Notes: generated from the letters alone by a model not told the origin. A stretch of 64,000 bases of DNA from Ruegeria lacuscaerulensis (GCF_013031245.1 NZ_WPZL01000009.1:99739-163738), one strand, 5' to 3'; counted from the first letter of the stretch, positions 25,893-35,884 are shown. Numbers and translations are program-made.

Positions 25893-27103
25893 AGCCGCGT
25901 CCGTATCCAACTGGTCCAGAGCCTGCCGGGTCTGAGCCCCAGACGGGGCCGGAACTTCAGGAACCAGGCACGGTAATAAAACAGGTGCAGCGCATCCGCC
26001 CACCAAAGCAGAATCCTCGCCCGCAGCCTTGCCAAGGGTAGATCCGGGGCCAGTACGATGTTATGGATCGGTACCAGTTCCCCGCCATAGCTGAGCTTGT
26101 ATTCGTATTCTCCGGCCCCGGCCTCGACCAGCGTGATGCCATCCCCGATCAGCCCTTCCACCCGCTCGACCAGTCCGACGCGCCCCAGTCCGACTTTCGC
26201 GAATTCAGGGTCTGTTTCGCGGGCATTCAGCCACCAGTAAGCCTTGTCGCCCAGCGTATAGCGGAGCTGGCACGACAGGAGTATACCGCCCTGCCATTGC
26301 TCATCGATCATGGCCTGACCCTTAGAACCCAGCCGGTGCAGCAAGTCCCGGTAGAACGCAGCGGCAACGCGCCAGTCGGAAAAATGACCGCCCTTTCCGG
26401 CGGCTTGCCATTGCTTTGTGTGCAGCGCGATGAACCGGTCCATCATCGGGTCGACCGTATCCGGGGTTGAACTGGTGTTGCGCAGCGGCGCGGTTTCGGT
26501 CAGGCGCTTGATATCTCGCCGCACCTCACGCCGACGGCTTTTTGACAATGCCTTCATGAACCCGTCAAAGCTGTCGGGCAGCGTCATCAGAGTGTGCCCG
26601 CGCGGGCTGTCGTCGCGCAGCAGAGACACGCCCTGCCCATCGACGGCGCGGAGGCTATCCAGTTGCGTCGCGCGCTCCGACATTGGCGAAAAGCTGATGG
26701 CGGCACAGTTCAGCCGCTGTGTCAGGTGATCGAATACGGCCCGCAGGACGGTCGCTTCGTGACCGGCGGCAATGGGCAATGCCATGACCGCGAAGTTGGG
26801 ATCGACCCCGGCCAGCCGGGCGATACGCACGGGAACCGGTCCGGCCCAGATCGTTTCGATGCAAAAGGGCAGGGCACCGACCAGTTCGGTCCCGTCCCGC
26901 AACATGAAACAGATCGGGTGGCGGCTGGCGGCAAAACTCTTGCCATAGTGATCCCACCAGGAGGCCTGCCAGTCGCTCAGGAAATAGATGTCGGCGCCGG
27001 ATGCCGCGACCAGATCGTCCCAGTCTGCCCTTGCGGCCAGGGTCTGAGCCGGAGCCTCAAGGCATTCGAGCGTGGGCTCTGATCTGGTGGAAACCGCATC
27101 CAT
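25889..27103 (-). CDS. GNAT acyltransferase of the CelD/BcsL type
   Basis: 404 residues. The central SKSRRREVRRDIKRL and the C-terminal YWWLNARETDPEFAKVGLGRV and EYEYKLSYGG stretches are typical of Acetyltransf_6 (CelD/BcsL-like) proteins, which accompany exopolysaccharide genes. The ATG at 27103 shares one base with the stop of the glycosyltransferase gene (TGATG); a GTG at 27106 is also possible. It probably acylates a sugar or lipid-linked intermediate. Confidence 0.78.
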   Translation of the reverse strand: MDAVSTRSEPTLECLEAPAQTLAARADWDDLVAASGADIYFLSDWQASWWDHYGKSFAASRHPICFMLRDGTELVGALPFCIETIWAGPVPVRIARLAGVDPNFAVMALPIAAGHEATVLRAVFDHLTQRLNCAAISFSPMSERATQLDSLRAVDGQGVSLLRDDSPRGHTLMTLPDSFDGFMKALSKSRRREVRRDIKRLTETAPLRNTSSTPDTVDPMMDRFIALHTKQWQAAGKGGHFSDWRVAAAFYRDLLHRLGSKGQAMIDEQWQGGILLSCQLRYTLGDKAYWWLNARETDPEFAKVGLGRVGLVERVEGLIGDGITLVEAGAGEYEYKLSYGGELVPIHNIVLAPDLPLARLRARILLWWADALHLFYYRAWFLKFRPRLGLRPGRLWTSWIRTRL

Positions 27104-28056
27104 CACGTCGCCGGTTCCTGGCCGAACAGATGGTACCGGATTGCCGCCCCTGACAGGCGCAAACGGGCCGAGCGGTCGGGGGTTGCGCGCACCAGTCCCA
27201 GCAGGCCAAAGGCGGCCCCACGCAGCAGCGCGCTGGTGACAAAGATGCCGCGAGTCGCAAGCTCTCCGACCCGGCCGTAGTGTTTTCTGGCGTAGATCGT
27301 CTTGCTCTTCTGCTTTTGGACATACATGCGCGATTTGATCTGCGCGGTGCTTTTCGACCCGCCCTCAAGATGCAAAATCCTGGCCTCGGGTGCAAAAACA
27401 CAGCGCCAGCCGGCATTGCGGATGCGCCGACACCAGTCGGCCTCTTCCGAATAGATGAAAAACGCATCATCCAGCAGGCCGACCTTTTCGAACACAGGGC
27501 GCGGCACCATCATGAACATACCGGATACCACATCCACATCGCGCTGCGTTGTCCGGTCCCAGCCACCGTATTCGGGCCAGGGAAGCAGCCGCTTCAGCCC
27601 GAACTCAATCACCGCCAGGCTCAGCGGTCCGGGATCGGCAAAGCAGGTCAGCTGGATCGTGTCGGTGTCTTCGAAAACCTGACACCCGACGCATCCGACA
27701 TCCGGATGCGCGTCGAGCCAGCCGCTCATCACATCGATCGCATGATCCAGGATGATCGTATCGGGGTTGAGCAGCAAAAGCTTGTCGCCGGTGGCAATTT
27801 CCAGCCCCTGATTGTTCGCGGCTGCAAAGCCCCGGTTGTCGGTATTGGCGATCAGCGTCACCTCGGGAAAACTCTGCCGGACCATGTCCTGCGTCCCGTC
27901 GGTCGAGGCATTGTCCACCACGATAACTTCATGGGGCAGGGTGGTCTGATTGACCACTGAATCGAGACAATCTCGCAATATATCCCGCGTATTCCAGCTT
28001 ACGATGACGATGGAAATGGCACAGTCGGACCGCACTGGATCGCGATTTGGATACAT
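27103..28056 (-). CDS. GT2-family glycosyltransferase (rhamnosyltransferase-like)
   Basis: 317 residues, GT-A fold. ISIVIVSWNTRDIL and VIVVDNASTDGTQD give the nucleotide-binding half. LLLLNPDTII holds the metal-binding acidic site, and IYSEEADWCRRIRNAGW is the acceptor-side ED-x-D-like motif. This is the WcaA/rhamnosyltransferase type, cytoplasmic and acting on lipid-linked oligosaccharide. First gene of the leftward operon 28056-24196. Confidence 0.87.
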   Translation of the reverse strand: MYPNRDPVRSDCAISIVIVSWNTRDILRDCLDSVVNQTTLPHEVIVVDNASTDGTQDMVRQSFPEVTLIANTDNRGFAAANNQGLEIATGDKLLLLNPDTIILDHAIDVMSGWLDAHPDVGCVGCQVFEDTDTIQLTCFADPGPLSLAVIEFGLKRLLPWPEYGGWDRTTQRDVDVVSGMFMMVPRPVFEKVGLLDDAFFIYSEEADWCRRIRNAGWRCVFAPEARILHLEGGSKSTAQIKSRMYVQKQKSKTIYARKHYGRVGELATRGIFVTSALLRGAAFGLLGLVRATPDRSARLRLSGAAIRYHLFGQEPAT

Positions 28057-28221
28057 GGCAGCGTTAATCCTGCTAAACGAGTTACAAAAGAACGGCTATT
28101 ACGCAACTGCAACATGATTTTGGGTTTGAAGCTATAGTCGCTGCAAATATTATTTCGGGTATTGATATAATACTGCATACCGGGCGGGTTTCCTGCCAGC
28201 GCATAAAGAAAGTGATGGTGT

Positions 28222-29334
28222 ATGGATATTGAGTGCCTGGACAATCTGACCGATGCGCAGATGTCAGAGTGGCGCGATTTTCTCGCTCAGGCAGACCATC
28301 AGCACCCGCGTCAGGATCCGCGTTTTGCCGAAGTTGAACGGGCGGTCGGTCATCAGGTGATGTTTGTCACCGGGTGGCGGGACGGCAAGCTGTGCGCGGT
28401 CGGGATTTTCACGCTTCAGCCCAACCGGCTGGTGCCAGGCCGAATGGCGGTGGCTTCGGCGCTCAGCGGACCGGTGTGCGACAGTGCGTCAGACATGATC
28501 GATTTCCTGCGGGGACTGGCCGCGCATGACCGCCTGACCAAGGTCGATGCGCTGCGCATCACGCCCTATTGGCTGGAACAGGAGGCGGATGATCTGACTG
28601 CCGTGCTGGTGCAGGCCGGTTTCCGGATCAGTGATCCCGAGCCGCATCGGGATACAGGTATGATCGACCTGACCATGACCGAGGACGAACTGCGCGCCTC
28701 CTTCTCGCGCAGCGCCCGGCGCAAGGTGCGGCTGGTCGATAAATCCGATATCGAGATCCGCACCGCCACCCGGTTCGAGGATGCAGAAACCTTCTTTGAA
28801 CGCCTGAACACGCTGGTGATCGCGCGGCACAATCTGACCCCGGTTCCGCGCACTGAATACGAGGCCGGGTTTCGCCATATCTTCAACGATCCCTCAATTG
28901 GCGTGATCTTTAATGCGTATCATGAGGATGTCTTTCTGGGCGGGCTGCTTTTGTATCGCAGCGGCACCACAGCGCATGCCCGCCGCTATGTCGCCGACCC
29001 CGAGGCCGCGCGGGCCGTGGGGAACCTGCGGGTTGCGCCCGCCTTGTGGCTTGAGGGCATGTTCTGGGCCAAACGCGAAGGGTGCACCCGGTTTGACGTC
29101 GAAGGGTTCCTGCCGGTTGAGGACAAGAACCACCCGAATTTCAACGTCTATGAATACAAGCGCGAGTTCAAACCGACCCATGTCCGGCGCATCGCGGAAC
29201 ATACGCTGGTTCTGAATGCGGCCAGCCATTCGGCAAATGCTCTGCCAGGGCAGGTCAAGAACGAGTTGAAACGCCTGTTCCCGCAATTGCGCCAGCTCAG
29301 TCCAAAACGGCTGTTATCGGCGCGCAGGCGTTGA
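28222..29334 (+). CDS. FemAB-like GNAT acyltransferase
   Basis: 370 residues with the FemAB double-GNAT layout: LRASFSRSARRKVRLVDKS centrally and HARRYVADPEAARAVGN, LEGMFWAKREGCTRFDVEG at the C-terminus. The third such protein in 5 kb. It starts a rightward operon with a sulfotransferase and a DegT-family protein and diverges from the GT2 gene. Substrate unknown; aminoacylation or acylation of EPS sugars is inferred from context. Confidence 0.78.
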   Translation: MDIECLDNLTDAQMSEWRDFLAQADHQHPRQDPRFAEVERAVGHQVMFVTGWRDGKLCAVGIFTLQPNRLVPGRMAVASALSGPVCDSASDMIDFLRGLAAHDRLTKVDALRITPYWLEQEADDLTAVLVQAGFRISDPEPHRDTGMIDLTMTEDELRASFSRSARRKVRLVDKSDIEIRTATRFEDAETFFERLNTLVIARHNLTPVPRTEYEAGFRHIFNDPSIGVIFNAYHEDVFLGGLLLYRSGTTAHARRYVADPEAARAVGNLRVAPALWLEGMFWAKREGCTRFDVEGFLPVEDKNHPNFNVYEYKREFKPTHVRRIAEHTLVLNAASHSANALPGQVKNELKRLFPQLRQLSPKRLLSARRR

Positions 29335-29345
29335 GGGCGCAGGAT

Positions 29346-30311
29346 ATGGGTCAGGAACCGCTTGTCTCTTACAGCAGTTGGCGTGCCAAATATCTGAACC
29401 TGTTCGTCTCGGGCCTGTTGTCGCCTCTGGAGTTTATTCTGGAATACCGGACCCGGTCCGATGACCATCCGGTCTGCTTCATTGTCGGACCGCCCCGGTC
29501 GGGCTCGACCCTGCTTTATGAGCTGATGGTGACTCGCTTTCAGTGCGGATATTTCGCCAATCTGGCCAAACGGCTGTTTCGGGTGCCGGTTGCGGCAACA
29601 TGGTTGTGCCGTAAGGCGATGCGGGATCGGCAGGGGTCGTTCGACAGTGTCTATGGCGAGCTTGAGGGGAAAGCAGCGCCCAGCGAAGCCGGGCGGATCT
29701 GGGCGCATTGGATGCCTTATGCCGCGCCGTATCTGCTCGACAAGCCTGGGCTGACACCTGCCAGGATGCGCCGCAAACTGGCGGCTATCAGCCGGATTGC
29801 GGGCAGGCCCATGATCGTCAAGAACATGATCCTGCAGTCGGATTTCCCTTTGCTGCTGAAAACCTTTCCCAACGCGGTTTTCATCTACATAGAACGGGAT
29901 TGGGCGGATAACGCGCACTCGCTTGTGCGGGCGCGTCAGGACAAGACGTCGATGGATGCATCCGGATGGTGGTCGCTGCGCCCGACCGGTTGGGAGGCCT
30001 ATTCCGATGCCGATCCGATCACGCAATCCTGTGCGCAGGTCATTCTGAGCCACCGCGATCTTCAGGTGGGGTTCAGGACGCTGGAAAATTCAGACCGGGT
30101 TATGAAAATCAGCTATGAAACGCTCTGCGCCGAGCCCGAGCGCGCCCTGTCCGACATGGAAGCTTTCTTTGCGCGCAATGGTCTTGATGTTCTGCGTAAA
30201 TCGGCACCGAAAGCCCTGCCCGAAATCACCACTCGCCGACAGCCAGAGGATGAAACCCGGTCGCAGATTATGGCTAGTCTGGATAAAATCGAAGCGGAAG
30301 CAGCGTCGTGA
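29346..30311 (+). CDS. Sulfotransferase
   Basis: 321 residues. VGPPRSGST (47-55) is a clear PAPS-binding loop, and AVFIYIERDWADNAHSLVR matches the second phosphate motif. The ATG at 29346 is preceded by GCAGGA; a TTG at 29331 would overlap the upstream stop (TTGA) and is an alternative. It sits between the FemAB-like and aminotransferase-like genes with very short gaps, so the three are one operon. Confidence 0.82.
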   Translation: MGQEPLVSYSSWRAKYLNLFVSGLLSPLEFILEYRTRSDDHPVCFIVGPPRSGSTLLYELMVTRFQCGYFANLAKRLFRVPVAATWLCRKAMRDRQGSFDSVYGELEGKAAPSEAGRIWAHWMPYAAPYLLDKPGLTPARMRRKLAAISRIAGRPMIVKNMILQSDFPLLLKTFPNAVFIYIERDWADNAHSLVRARQDKTSMDASGWWSLRPTGWEAYSDADPITQSCAQVILSHRDLQVGFRTLENSDRVMKISYETLCAEPERALSDMEAFFARNGLDVLRKSAPKALPEITTRRQPEDETRSQIMASLDKIEAEAAS

Positions 30312-30320
30312 TCGAGGAAG

Positions 30321-31484
30321 ATGAAGCAAATGGCGCATAGCACGGCCCCTTTGAATTGCGGTGATCCGTCGATGCGGTTCGCCCGGCTGTTTCAGCGGGA
30401 TTCCGAAGGCGGCTTTACGCGGCTGTTCGAGGGTCGCCGGGTGCATTGGAGCTTCAATACCCGGGTTGCGATCCGCGCGGGTTGCGATCTGTTGGGTCTT
30501 CGCCCCGGGGACGAGGTTCTGGTGCCCGCCTATAACTGCGGTTCAGAAGTCGACCCGCTGATACATGCCGGGCTGTCGGTGCGTCTCTATCCGGTGGTGC
30601 AGGATCTGCGCATTGATCCGGCCCGGATCGAAGCGCTAATCACCGATCAGACACGGGCGATCTATGTCACGCATTACTTCGGGGTCATCCAGCCAGACCT
30701 GGCTGCAATCCGCGCCCTTTGCGATAGCCGCGGATTGCGAATGATCGAGGATTGCGCGCTGAGTCTGCTGAGTGGGGTGGCCCCTGCGGAAGGTTATACC
30801 GGCGATGTGTCGGTGTTCTGTTTCTACAAATTCGTGCCGGTGCTGCAGGGCGGGGCACTGATTGTGAATGCCCCCGATCTGAACACGGTCTCACCGTTGT
30901 CGCGCCCGGCGCCGGGAAGGATTGTTGCGAAGACGCTGGCGCGCTCTGCATTGGTCAATGTGCTGGGACCCGACCGAGCTCAAAGCCTGAAGCGCGCTCT
31001 GCGCAACGGGGCGGATGCGGCAGAGCCGGTTGATGCAGCGACCGGTGAGATGGAAGATATCCCGTGGCATTACTATTTTGATCCGGCCCTGCAGAACCGG
31101 CGTATCAGTGCCTTTGCCTTGCGCCCGCTCCGCTCCTTTTCAGTATCCGATGTCATTTCCACCCGGCGGGCCAACTGGCACCGCTACCGCGAGCTTCTGG
31201 ACGGGATGCCGGGTGTCGAGTTTCTGAAACCGGATCTTGAACCCGGAACCTGCCCGCTGAACATGCCGCTTCTGGTGGCCGACCGGGACCGGGTCGCCCG
31301 TGATCTACAGGCCTGCGGCATCGGTGCCACGCCGTGGTGGGCCGGGTTCAACCGCAATCTGGACTGGACCGGTCAGGATGAGGCGATTGCCCTCAAGAAC
31401 ACTGTATTGTCCCTGCCGCTGCACCAGTTTCTCGGGCCCGCGCATCTTGAGCATATCGTCACCCAATTGCGGCAGGTTCTGTGA
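30321..31484 (+). CDS. DegT/DnrJ/EryC1-family PLP-dependent aminotransferase
   Basis: 387 residues. VLVPAYNCGSEVDPL, YVTHYFGVIQPD, MIEDCALSLLSG and VFCFYKFVPVLQGGAL follow the DegT order, with the YK lysine in the place of the PLP-binding lysine. Such enzymes aminate keto-sugars on nucleotide carriers. The usual GEGG after the lysine reads QGG here, so substrate preference may differ. An amino-sugar product would give the FemAB-like enzymes of the same operon a nitrogen to acylate (inference). Confidence 0.8.
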   Translation: MKQMAHSTAPLNCGDPSMRFARLFQRDSEGGFTRLFEGRRVHWSFNTRVAIRAGCDLLGLRPGDEVLVPAYNCGSEVDPLIHAGLSVRLYPVVQDLRIDPARIEALITDQTRAIYVTHYFGVIQPDLAAIRALCDSRGLRMIEDCALSLLSGVAPAEGYTGDVSVFCFYKFVPVLQGGALIVNAPDLNTVSPLSRPAPGRIVAKTLARSALVNVLGPDRAQSLKRALRNGADAAEPVDAATGEMEDIPWHYYFDPALQNRRISAFALRPLRSFSVSDVISTRRANWHRYRELLDGMPGVEFLKPDLEPGTCPLNMPLLVADRDRVARDLQACGIGATPWWAGFNRNLDWTGQDEAIALKNTVLSLPLHQFLGPAHLEHIVTQLRQVL

Positions 31485-31490
31485 CGGCGG

Positions 31491-33008
31491 TCAGGCTTTC
31501 CTGTCACGGAGGTGATTGCGCAGCTTGCCCAGCAGGGAAAACACCATGGTTTCAAACCCGTCAGGCCGTCCGGCAATCGCCCAAAGCGCGATATGGGTTG
31601 CGGTGTAAGAAATCACCCCGGCGCCGGTCTTTAAGAGCACAATGCCCGGGGTGTACGACATCTGAAGCATGTCCCTCAGGAGGTAGTTGGTGGCGATAAC
31701 CACCACCGTCATCACCGCGCAGGATACAAAGCTGCGCCACCCGACGATCAGAGGTTCGAAAAATCCGCCGTTTCCAAACCGCTTGGCGATGATCAATGTC
31801 GCAATCAAACCGGCCAGATTGGCCAGACCGGCAGCGATCAGGGCACCATTGAATCCAAACTGAACCCCGATCCACATCACGACACAGACAACCACCAGAA
31901 GGATCGCGTTTCTGTAGAAAAGCAAAGAGGTTGACCCTTCGACATAGACAGCGGAACGCACACTCGCCTGCAATGCATTCAGCGCATAGAGCGGGGCCAG
32001 CACCCAGATCACGGGTGCTGCGGCAACCCATGTGTATCCCAGAAACATCCAGATCACATCGACAGAGACAAGCGCGAAGCCAACGCTGCAGGGTAGCAGG
32101 ATCGCCAGGAAACCGGCATTGATCTTGCGAAAGCCCTCCCGGCCCTGATCGGTTTTTCGGGACAGGTCGGCAAGCCCGGGATAGACAACCCGCAGGATCG
32201 GGGTGAAAAGCTGGTGGGTGACGACATTGACCAGCCGTGTACCTATCCGGAACAGACCGGCATCTGCCAGACCCAACGTGGCGCCGATGATCAATTGCGG
32301 GGCGTTGGCAGACATGAACTGCGCAAACTGAGCCCCGATGGTCCAGGACGAGAACGACAAGCTGTCGCGCCATTGGGACAAGGACAGTTTGGGCAGCATC
32401 GGCGCGATCGAGAAGGTCCATACTCCGCGCATGACCTGCCCGGCGAACGTTGCCACAACGATGGCCCAGTAATCCCGCCAGTACCAGGATAGGGAGATGG
32501 CAAGAACTGCGTAGACGATACGGCTGAAGGTTTCCTCTCCGGCCACATAGCCAAAACGCAGACCGCGTTCGAACAGCAGAAAGCGGGGGCTTTTGATCGC
32601 CACAACCAGCGACATCGCGGAAAGCGCGGGCAATAATTCGGTAAGTGCCGGAATCCCCAGCAGCGCCACAACGGGTTGTGCGGTCCAGAACAGGATAGCG
32701 GCCATGATCCCGAAGATGATCTGAAACGAGAAGACCGTATCCAGATGCTCGGGCGTCACATTATCAAGCCGGATCAGAACCATCCCGATCTGTCGCTGGA
32801 ACATTTCCAGCAATGCGGTTGCGATCAGGAAATATGCGATAATGCCAAAATCTTCGGGCGTCAGCAGGCGCGCGGTAATCGCAATCGTGAGAAGCCCCAG
32901 GCCCTGTCGGAACACGCCGGATGCAAGCAGCGTTGCCGCGCCCACCGCAAGGGCAGATCGGCGGGTGAGCATGCTGGGGGCCGGATTGTGGTCTGGGGAA
33001 TTTTGCAC
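31491..33008 (-). CDS. Polysaccharide flippase (Wzx/WzxC-like, MOP superfamily)
   Basis: 505 residues with 12-14 membrane spans and the N-terminal SGVFRQGLGLLTIAITARLLTPEDFGI stretch typical of Polysacc_synt/WzxC proteins. It should turn lipid-linked EPS repeat units to the outer face of the inner membrane, for the polymerase candidate at 22831. The start codon is GTG. It ends six bases from the convergent aminotransferase gene. Confidence 0.85.
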   Translation of the reverse strand: MQNSPDHNPAPSMLTRRSALAVGAATLLASGVFRQGLGLLTIAITARLLTPEDFGIIAYFLIATALLEMFQRQIGMVLIRLDNVTPEHLDTVFSFQIIFGIMAAILFWTAQPVVALLGIPALTELLPALSAMSLVVAIKSPRFLLFERGLRFGYVAGEETFSRIVYAVLAISLSWYWRDYWAIVVATFAGQVMRGVWTFSIAPMLPKLSLSQWRDSLSFSSWTIGAQFAQFMSANAPQLIIGATLGLADAGLFRIGTRLVNVVTHQLFTPILRVVYPGLADLSRKTDQGREGFRKINAGFLAILLPCSVGFALVSVDVIWMFLGYTWVAAAPVIWVLAPLYALNALQASVRSAVYVEGSTSLLFYRNAILLVVVCVVMWIGVQFGFNGALIAAGLANLAGLIATLIIAKRFGNGGFFEPLIVGWRSFVSCAVMTVVVIATNYLLRDMLQMSYTPGIVLLKTGAGVISYTATHIALWAIAGRPDGFETMVFSLLGKLRNHLRDRKA

Positions 33009-33372
33009 GTGATTAATATTTCCGAATTTGAGACAACAATTGCCTTACCGGGGCAATGTTTCTTTTTGTGCGATCTCCAAAGCAGCGCTTTGAAGTGTGG
33101 AATCTCAAATCTGGCAAGCTGACCGGCTGGCTGATAATCAAATCAAAGAAGGTTTCTTTATAACGAGATCGCATGTTTTTATTATTCAGCGTTAGAAGGT
33201 TGCGTGATATTTCAGTGAATATCTCCATTCCGTGGCAGCAAGTGGCATCACATAGCAAGGTAAATTTCCGCTTCAGTGTCTCAGATTGGCCTCGGTTCGT
33301 GCAAGTCTGCTGACTAAGTGTTGTCGCTGTCTGATTTGACTGCAGGTATTAAGTTTAAAACGGTGTGACGGA
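33009..33372. other. AT-richer non-coding stretch between divergent genes
   Basis: About 360 bases between the flippase gene (leftward) and the sugar dehydrogenase gene (rightward). No supported gene. Promoters of both units should be here; no motif stood out. Confidence 0.4.
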
Positions 33373-34635
33373 ATGAAGATTGCGATTTTCGGACTTGGCT
33401 ATGTGGGCTTCACGGCGGCGTGCTGCCTGACCCGTGAAGGGCACGAGGTAATCGGTGTCGATGTGAATGCCGACAAGGTCTCGGAAATCAATGCAGGCCA
33501 GCCCCCGATCAAAGAACCGAAAGTGGCCGAGCTGCTGACCGAGGCGCTTGGAAAGAACCTGATCCGCGCTGTGGTTGAGATCCCGGACCTGTCGGATGTG
33601 GATCTGGCCATTGTTTGTGTTGGCACCCCCAGTTCCACCGACGGGTCGCATAACATGGATTTCGTGGCCGAGGTGACACGCCAGATTGCCGAAACCGTGT
33701 CACCTGACCGGGCACGCCCACTGACCGTGGCGTATCGGTCGACCTTCCGGCCCGGCACAGTGCGCCAGCTGATCGAACCGATCTTTCACAGCTGTCTGGG
33801 GGACCGGACAGGGCAGGCGGTCGAGATCATCTACAACCCGGAATTCCTGCGCGAAGTGTCGGCGGTGGATGATTACTTCAACCCACCCAAGATCGTGGTG
33901 GGGACTGCGGACGGAAACCGCTCGGCGGTGATGGACGCCCTGCACGAAAACCTGGATGCCCCGGTGTTCTACACCGCTTTCGAAGAGGCTGAGATCACCA
34001 AATTCGTCGACAACACCTGGCACGCGACCAAAGTGGCCTTTGCCAATGAGGTTGGCCGGATCTGTCATCGGATGGGCGTTTCGGCAAAAACCATGCACGA
34101 GATTTTCGTCTCGGACACCAAGCTCAACATCTCGCCCTACTACACGCGCCCGGGCGGCGCGTTCGGGGGATCATGCCTGCCAAAGGACGTCCGCGCCTTG
34201 CAGCATATTGCAGGTGAGGTCGGGGCGCATACCCATCTGATCGATAGCCTGTTGCGCACCAATGACGCGCACAAGACCTATCAGGCGCAGGACATCATGG
34301 CCCGCCTGCCCGAGGGTGGCAGGGTGCTGATGGCGGGGCTGGCCTTCAAGGCCGGAACCGACGATCTGCGAGAAAGCCCCAATGTCGATATCGCCCGGCG
34401 GCTGCTGGACGGGGGCTATCAACTGTCGGTCTATGACCCGGCGATTGAACCAGCCGACCTGCGCGGACAGAATCTGGGCTACGCCTTTACCCATCTGCCC
34501 AATGTGAGCAGCCTGCTGGTGGATCGCGCCACGGCCGAGGCCGGGCCCTGGGATCTGGTGATCGGATCGAACCGGATCGTGAACGATCTGAACCTTGGCG
34601 ATGCAGAGGTGATAAGAACCTATGAATATGACTAG
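33373..34635 (+). CDS. algD: GDP-mannose 6-dehydrogenase (AlgD-like)
   Basis: 420 residues. GLGYVG (7-12) binds NAD; catalytic C268 lies in GGSCLPKD, the same position number as in Pseudomonas AlgD. DTKLNISPYYTRPGGAFGG and FKAGTDDLRESPNV are much closer to AlgD than to UDP-glucose dehydrogenases. Reaction: GDP-mannose plus 2 NAD+ to GDP-mannuronate. This supplies a uronic acid for the EPS and gives a possible substrate link to the beta-helix proteins. It overlaps the next gene by 14 bases. Confidence 0.82.
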   Translation: MKIAIFGLGYVGFTAACCLTREGHEVIGVDVNADKVSEINAGQPPIKEPKVAELLTEALGKNLIRAVVEIPDLSDVDLAIVCVGTPSSTDGSHNMDFVAEVTRQIAETVSPDRARPLTVAYRSTFRPGTVRQLIEPIFHSCLGDRTGQAVEIIYNPEFLREVSAVDDYFNPPKIVVGTADGNRSAVMDALHENLDAPVFYTAFEEAEITKFVDNTWHATKVAFANEVGRICHRMGVSAKTMHEIFVSDTKLNISPYYTRPGGAFGGSCLPKDVRALQHIAGEVGAHTHLIDSLLRTNDAHKTYQAQDIMARLPEGGRVLMAGLAFKAGTDDLRESPNVDIARRLLDGGYQLSVYDPAIEPADLRGQNLGYAFTHLPNVSSLLVDRATAEAGPWDLVIGSNRIVNDLNLGDAEVIRTYEYD

Positions 34636-35878
34636 CCCGCCGCCCGCCGTTCAGCCAATCTCGTTCGAGGAACTGCGCCGGAACCAGCCTTTGAAGGGGC
34701 TGAAGGTTCTGATCGTGGTCGAAAACCTGCCCGTGCCCTTCGATCGCCGCGTCTGGATGGAGGCCCGTACACTGGCCGCCGCCGGGGCGCTGGTGTCCGT
34801 TATCTGCCCCACCGGCAAGGGCCATGAAGAGCGTGTCTGGGAAGACGAAGGCATCAAGGTCTATCGCCATCCGCTGCCTTTGGATGCCAGCGGCGCGCTT
34901 GGGTATCTGCTGGAATATGGCGCGGCGCTGTTCTGGGAAAGCTGGCTGGCGCTGAAGATCAAGTTCACTCGTGGTTTTCACGTCATCCATGGCTGCAACC
35001 CGCCCGACCTGATCTTTCTGGTGGCGCTGCCATTTAAGCTGCTTGGCGTGCGCTACTTGTTTGATCACCACGACATCAACCCCGAGCTTTACGAAGCCAA
35101 GTTCGACAAGCGCGGTTTCTTCTGGAAGCTGATGAAGACGTTCGAACGGCTGACCTTCGCCTCGGCGCGGGTGTCGATTGCCACCAATGAAAGCTATCGC
35201 AAGATCGCCATCGAACGCGGCGGCATGGCGCCCGAGGATGTGTTTATCGTCCGTTCCGGGCCCGATCTGAGCCGCTTGCAGCACCTGCCCCCGAACCCCG
35301 GCTGGCGCAATGGGCGCAAGTGCATGGTGGGCTATGTCGGCGTGATGGGCGATCAGGAGGGGATCGACCTGCTGCTCGAATCCGTGGCGCATCTGGTGCA
35401 GGTTCAAGGGCGTGACGATATCCAGTTCTGCCTTGTGGGCGGTGGCCCCAGCCTGGACAAGCTGCAAGCTCAATCCGTCGAAATGGGGCTGTCGGATTAC
35501 GTGACTTTCACCGGCCGCGCGCCGGATCATGATCTGTTCGAGATCTTGTCGACCGCAGATGTCTGCGTGAACCCGGACCGGGTGAACGAGATGAATGACA
35601 AGTCCACCATGAACAAGATCCTCGAATACATGGCGTTTGAAAAACCGATCGTTCAGTTCGACGTGACCGAAGGCCGATATTCGGCGCAAGATGCGTCGCT
35701 TTATGCGCGCGCCAATGACTCGGTGGATATGGCAGACAAGATCACTGAACTGCTTGCGGACGAAGAGCGCCGCGCCGCCATGGGCCGCTACGGCCGCGCA
35801 AGGGTCGAGGCCGAAATGGCCTGGCCGCATCAGGTGCCTGCCTTGATCGCGGCATATAAGCGGATCTGGAAGGGCTAG
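34622..35878 (+). CDS. GT4-family glycosyltransferase
   Basis: 418 residues, GT-B fold. The N-terminal half has VENLPVPFDRRVW and FDHHDINPELYEAKFD; the C-terminal half has GYVGVMGDQEG, LVGGGPSLDKL and the donor-binding run ending NKILEYMAFEKPIV. This subtype is common in EPS loci. The overlap with the GDP-mannose dehydrogenase gene suggests that GDP-mannuronate may be its donor (inference). Confidence 0.85.
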   Translation: MNMTSPPPAVQPISFEELRRNQPLKGLKVLIVVENLPVPFDRRVWMEARTLAAAGALVSVICPTGKGHEERVWEDEGIKVYRHPLPLDASGALGYLLEYGAALFWESWLALKIKFTRGFHVIHGCNPPDLIFLVALPFKLLGVRYLFDHHDINPELYEAKFDKRGFFWKLMKTFERLTFASARVSIATNESYRKIAIERGGMAPEDVFIVRSGPDLSRLQHLPPNPGWRNGRKCMVGYVGVMGDQEGIDLLLESVAHLVQVQGRDDIQFCLVGGGPSLDKLQAQSVEMGLSDYVTFTGRAPDHDLFEILSTADVCVNPDRVNEMNDKSTMNKILEYMAFEKPIVQFDVTEGRYSAQDASLYARANDSVDMADKITELLADEERRAAMGRYGRARVEAEMAWPHQVPALIAAYKRIWKG

Positions 35879-35884
35879 GGGCGC

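Noticed and set aside
34487..35830. A 447-codon minus-strand frame across the GT4 gene.
   Set aside because: Antisense shadow of a well-supported glycosyltransferase.
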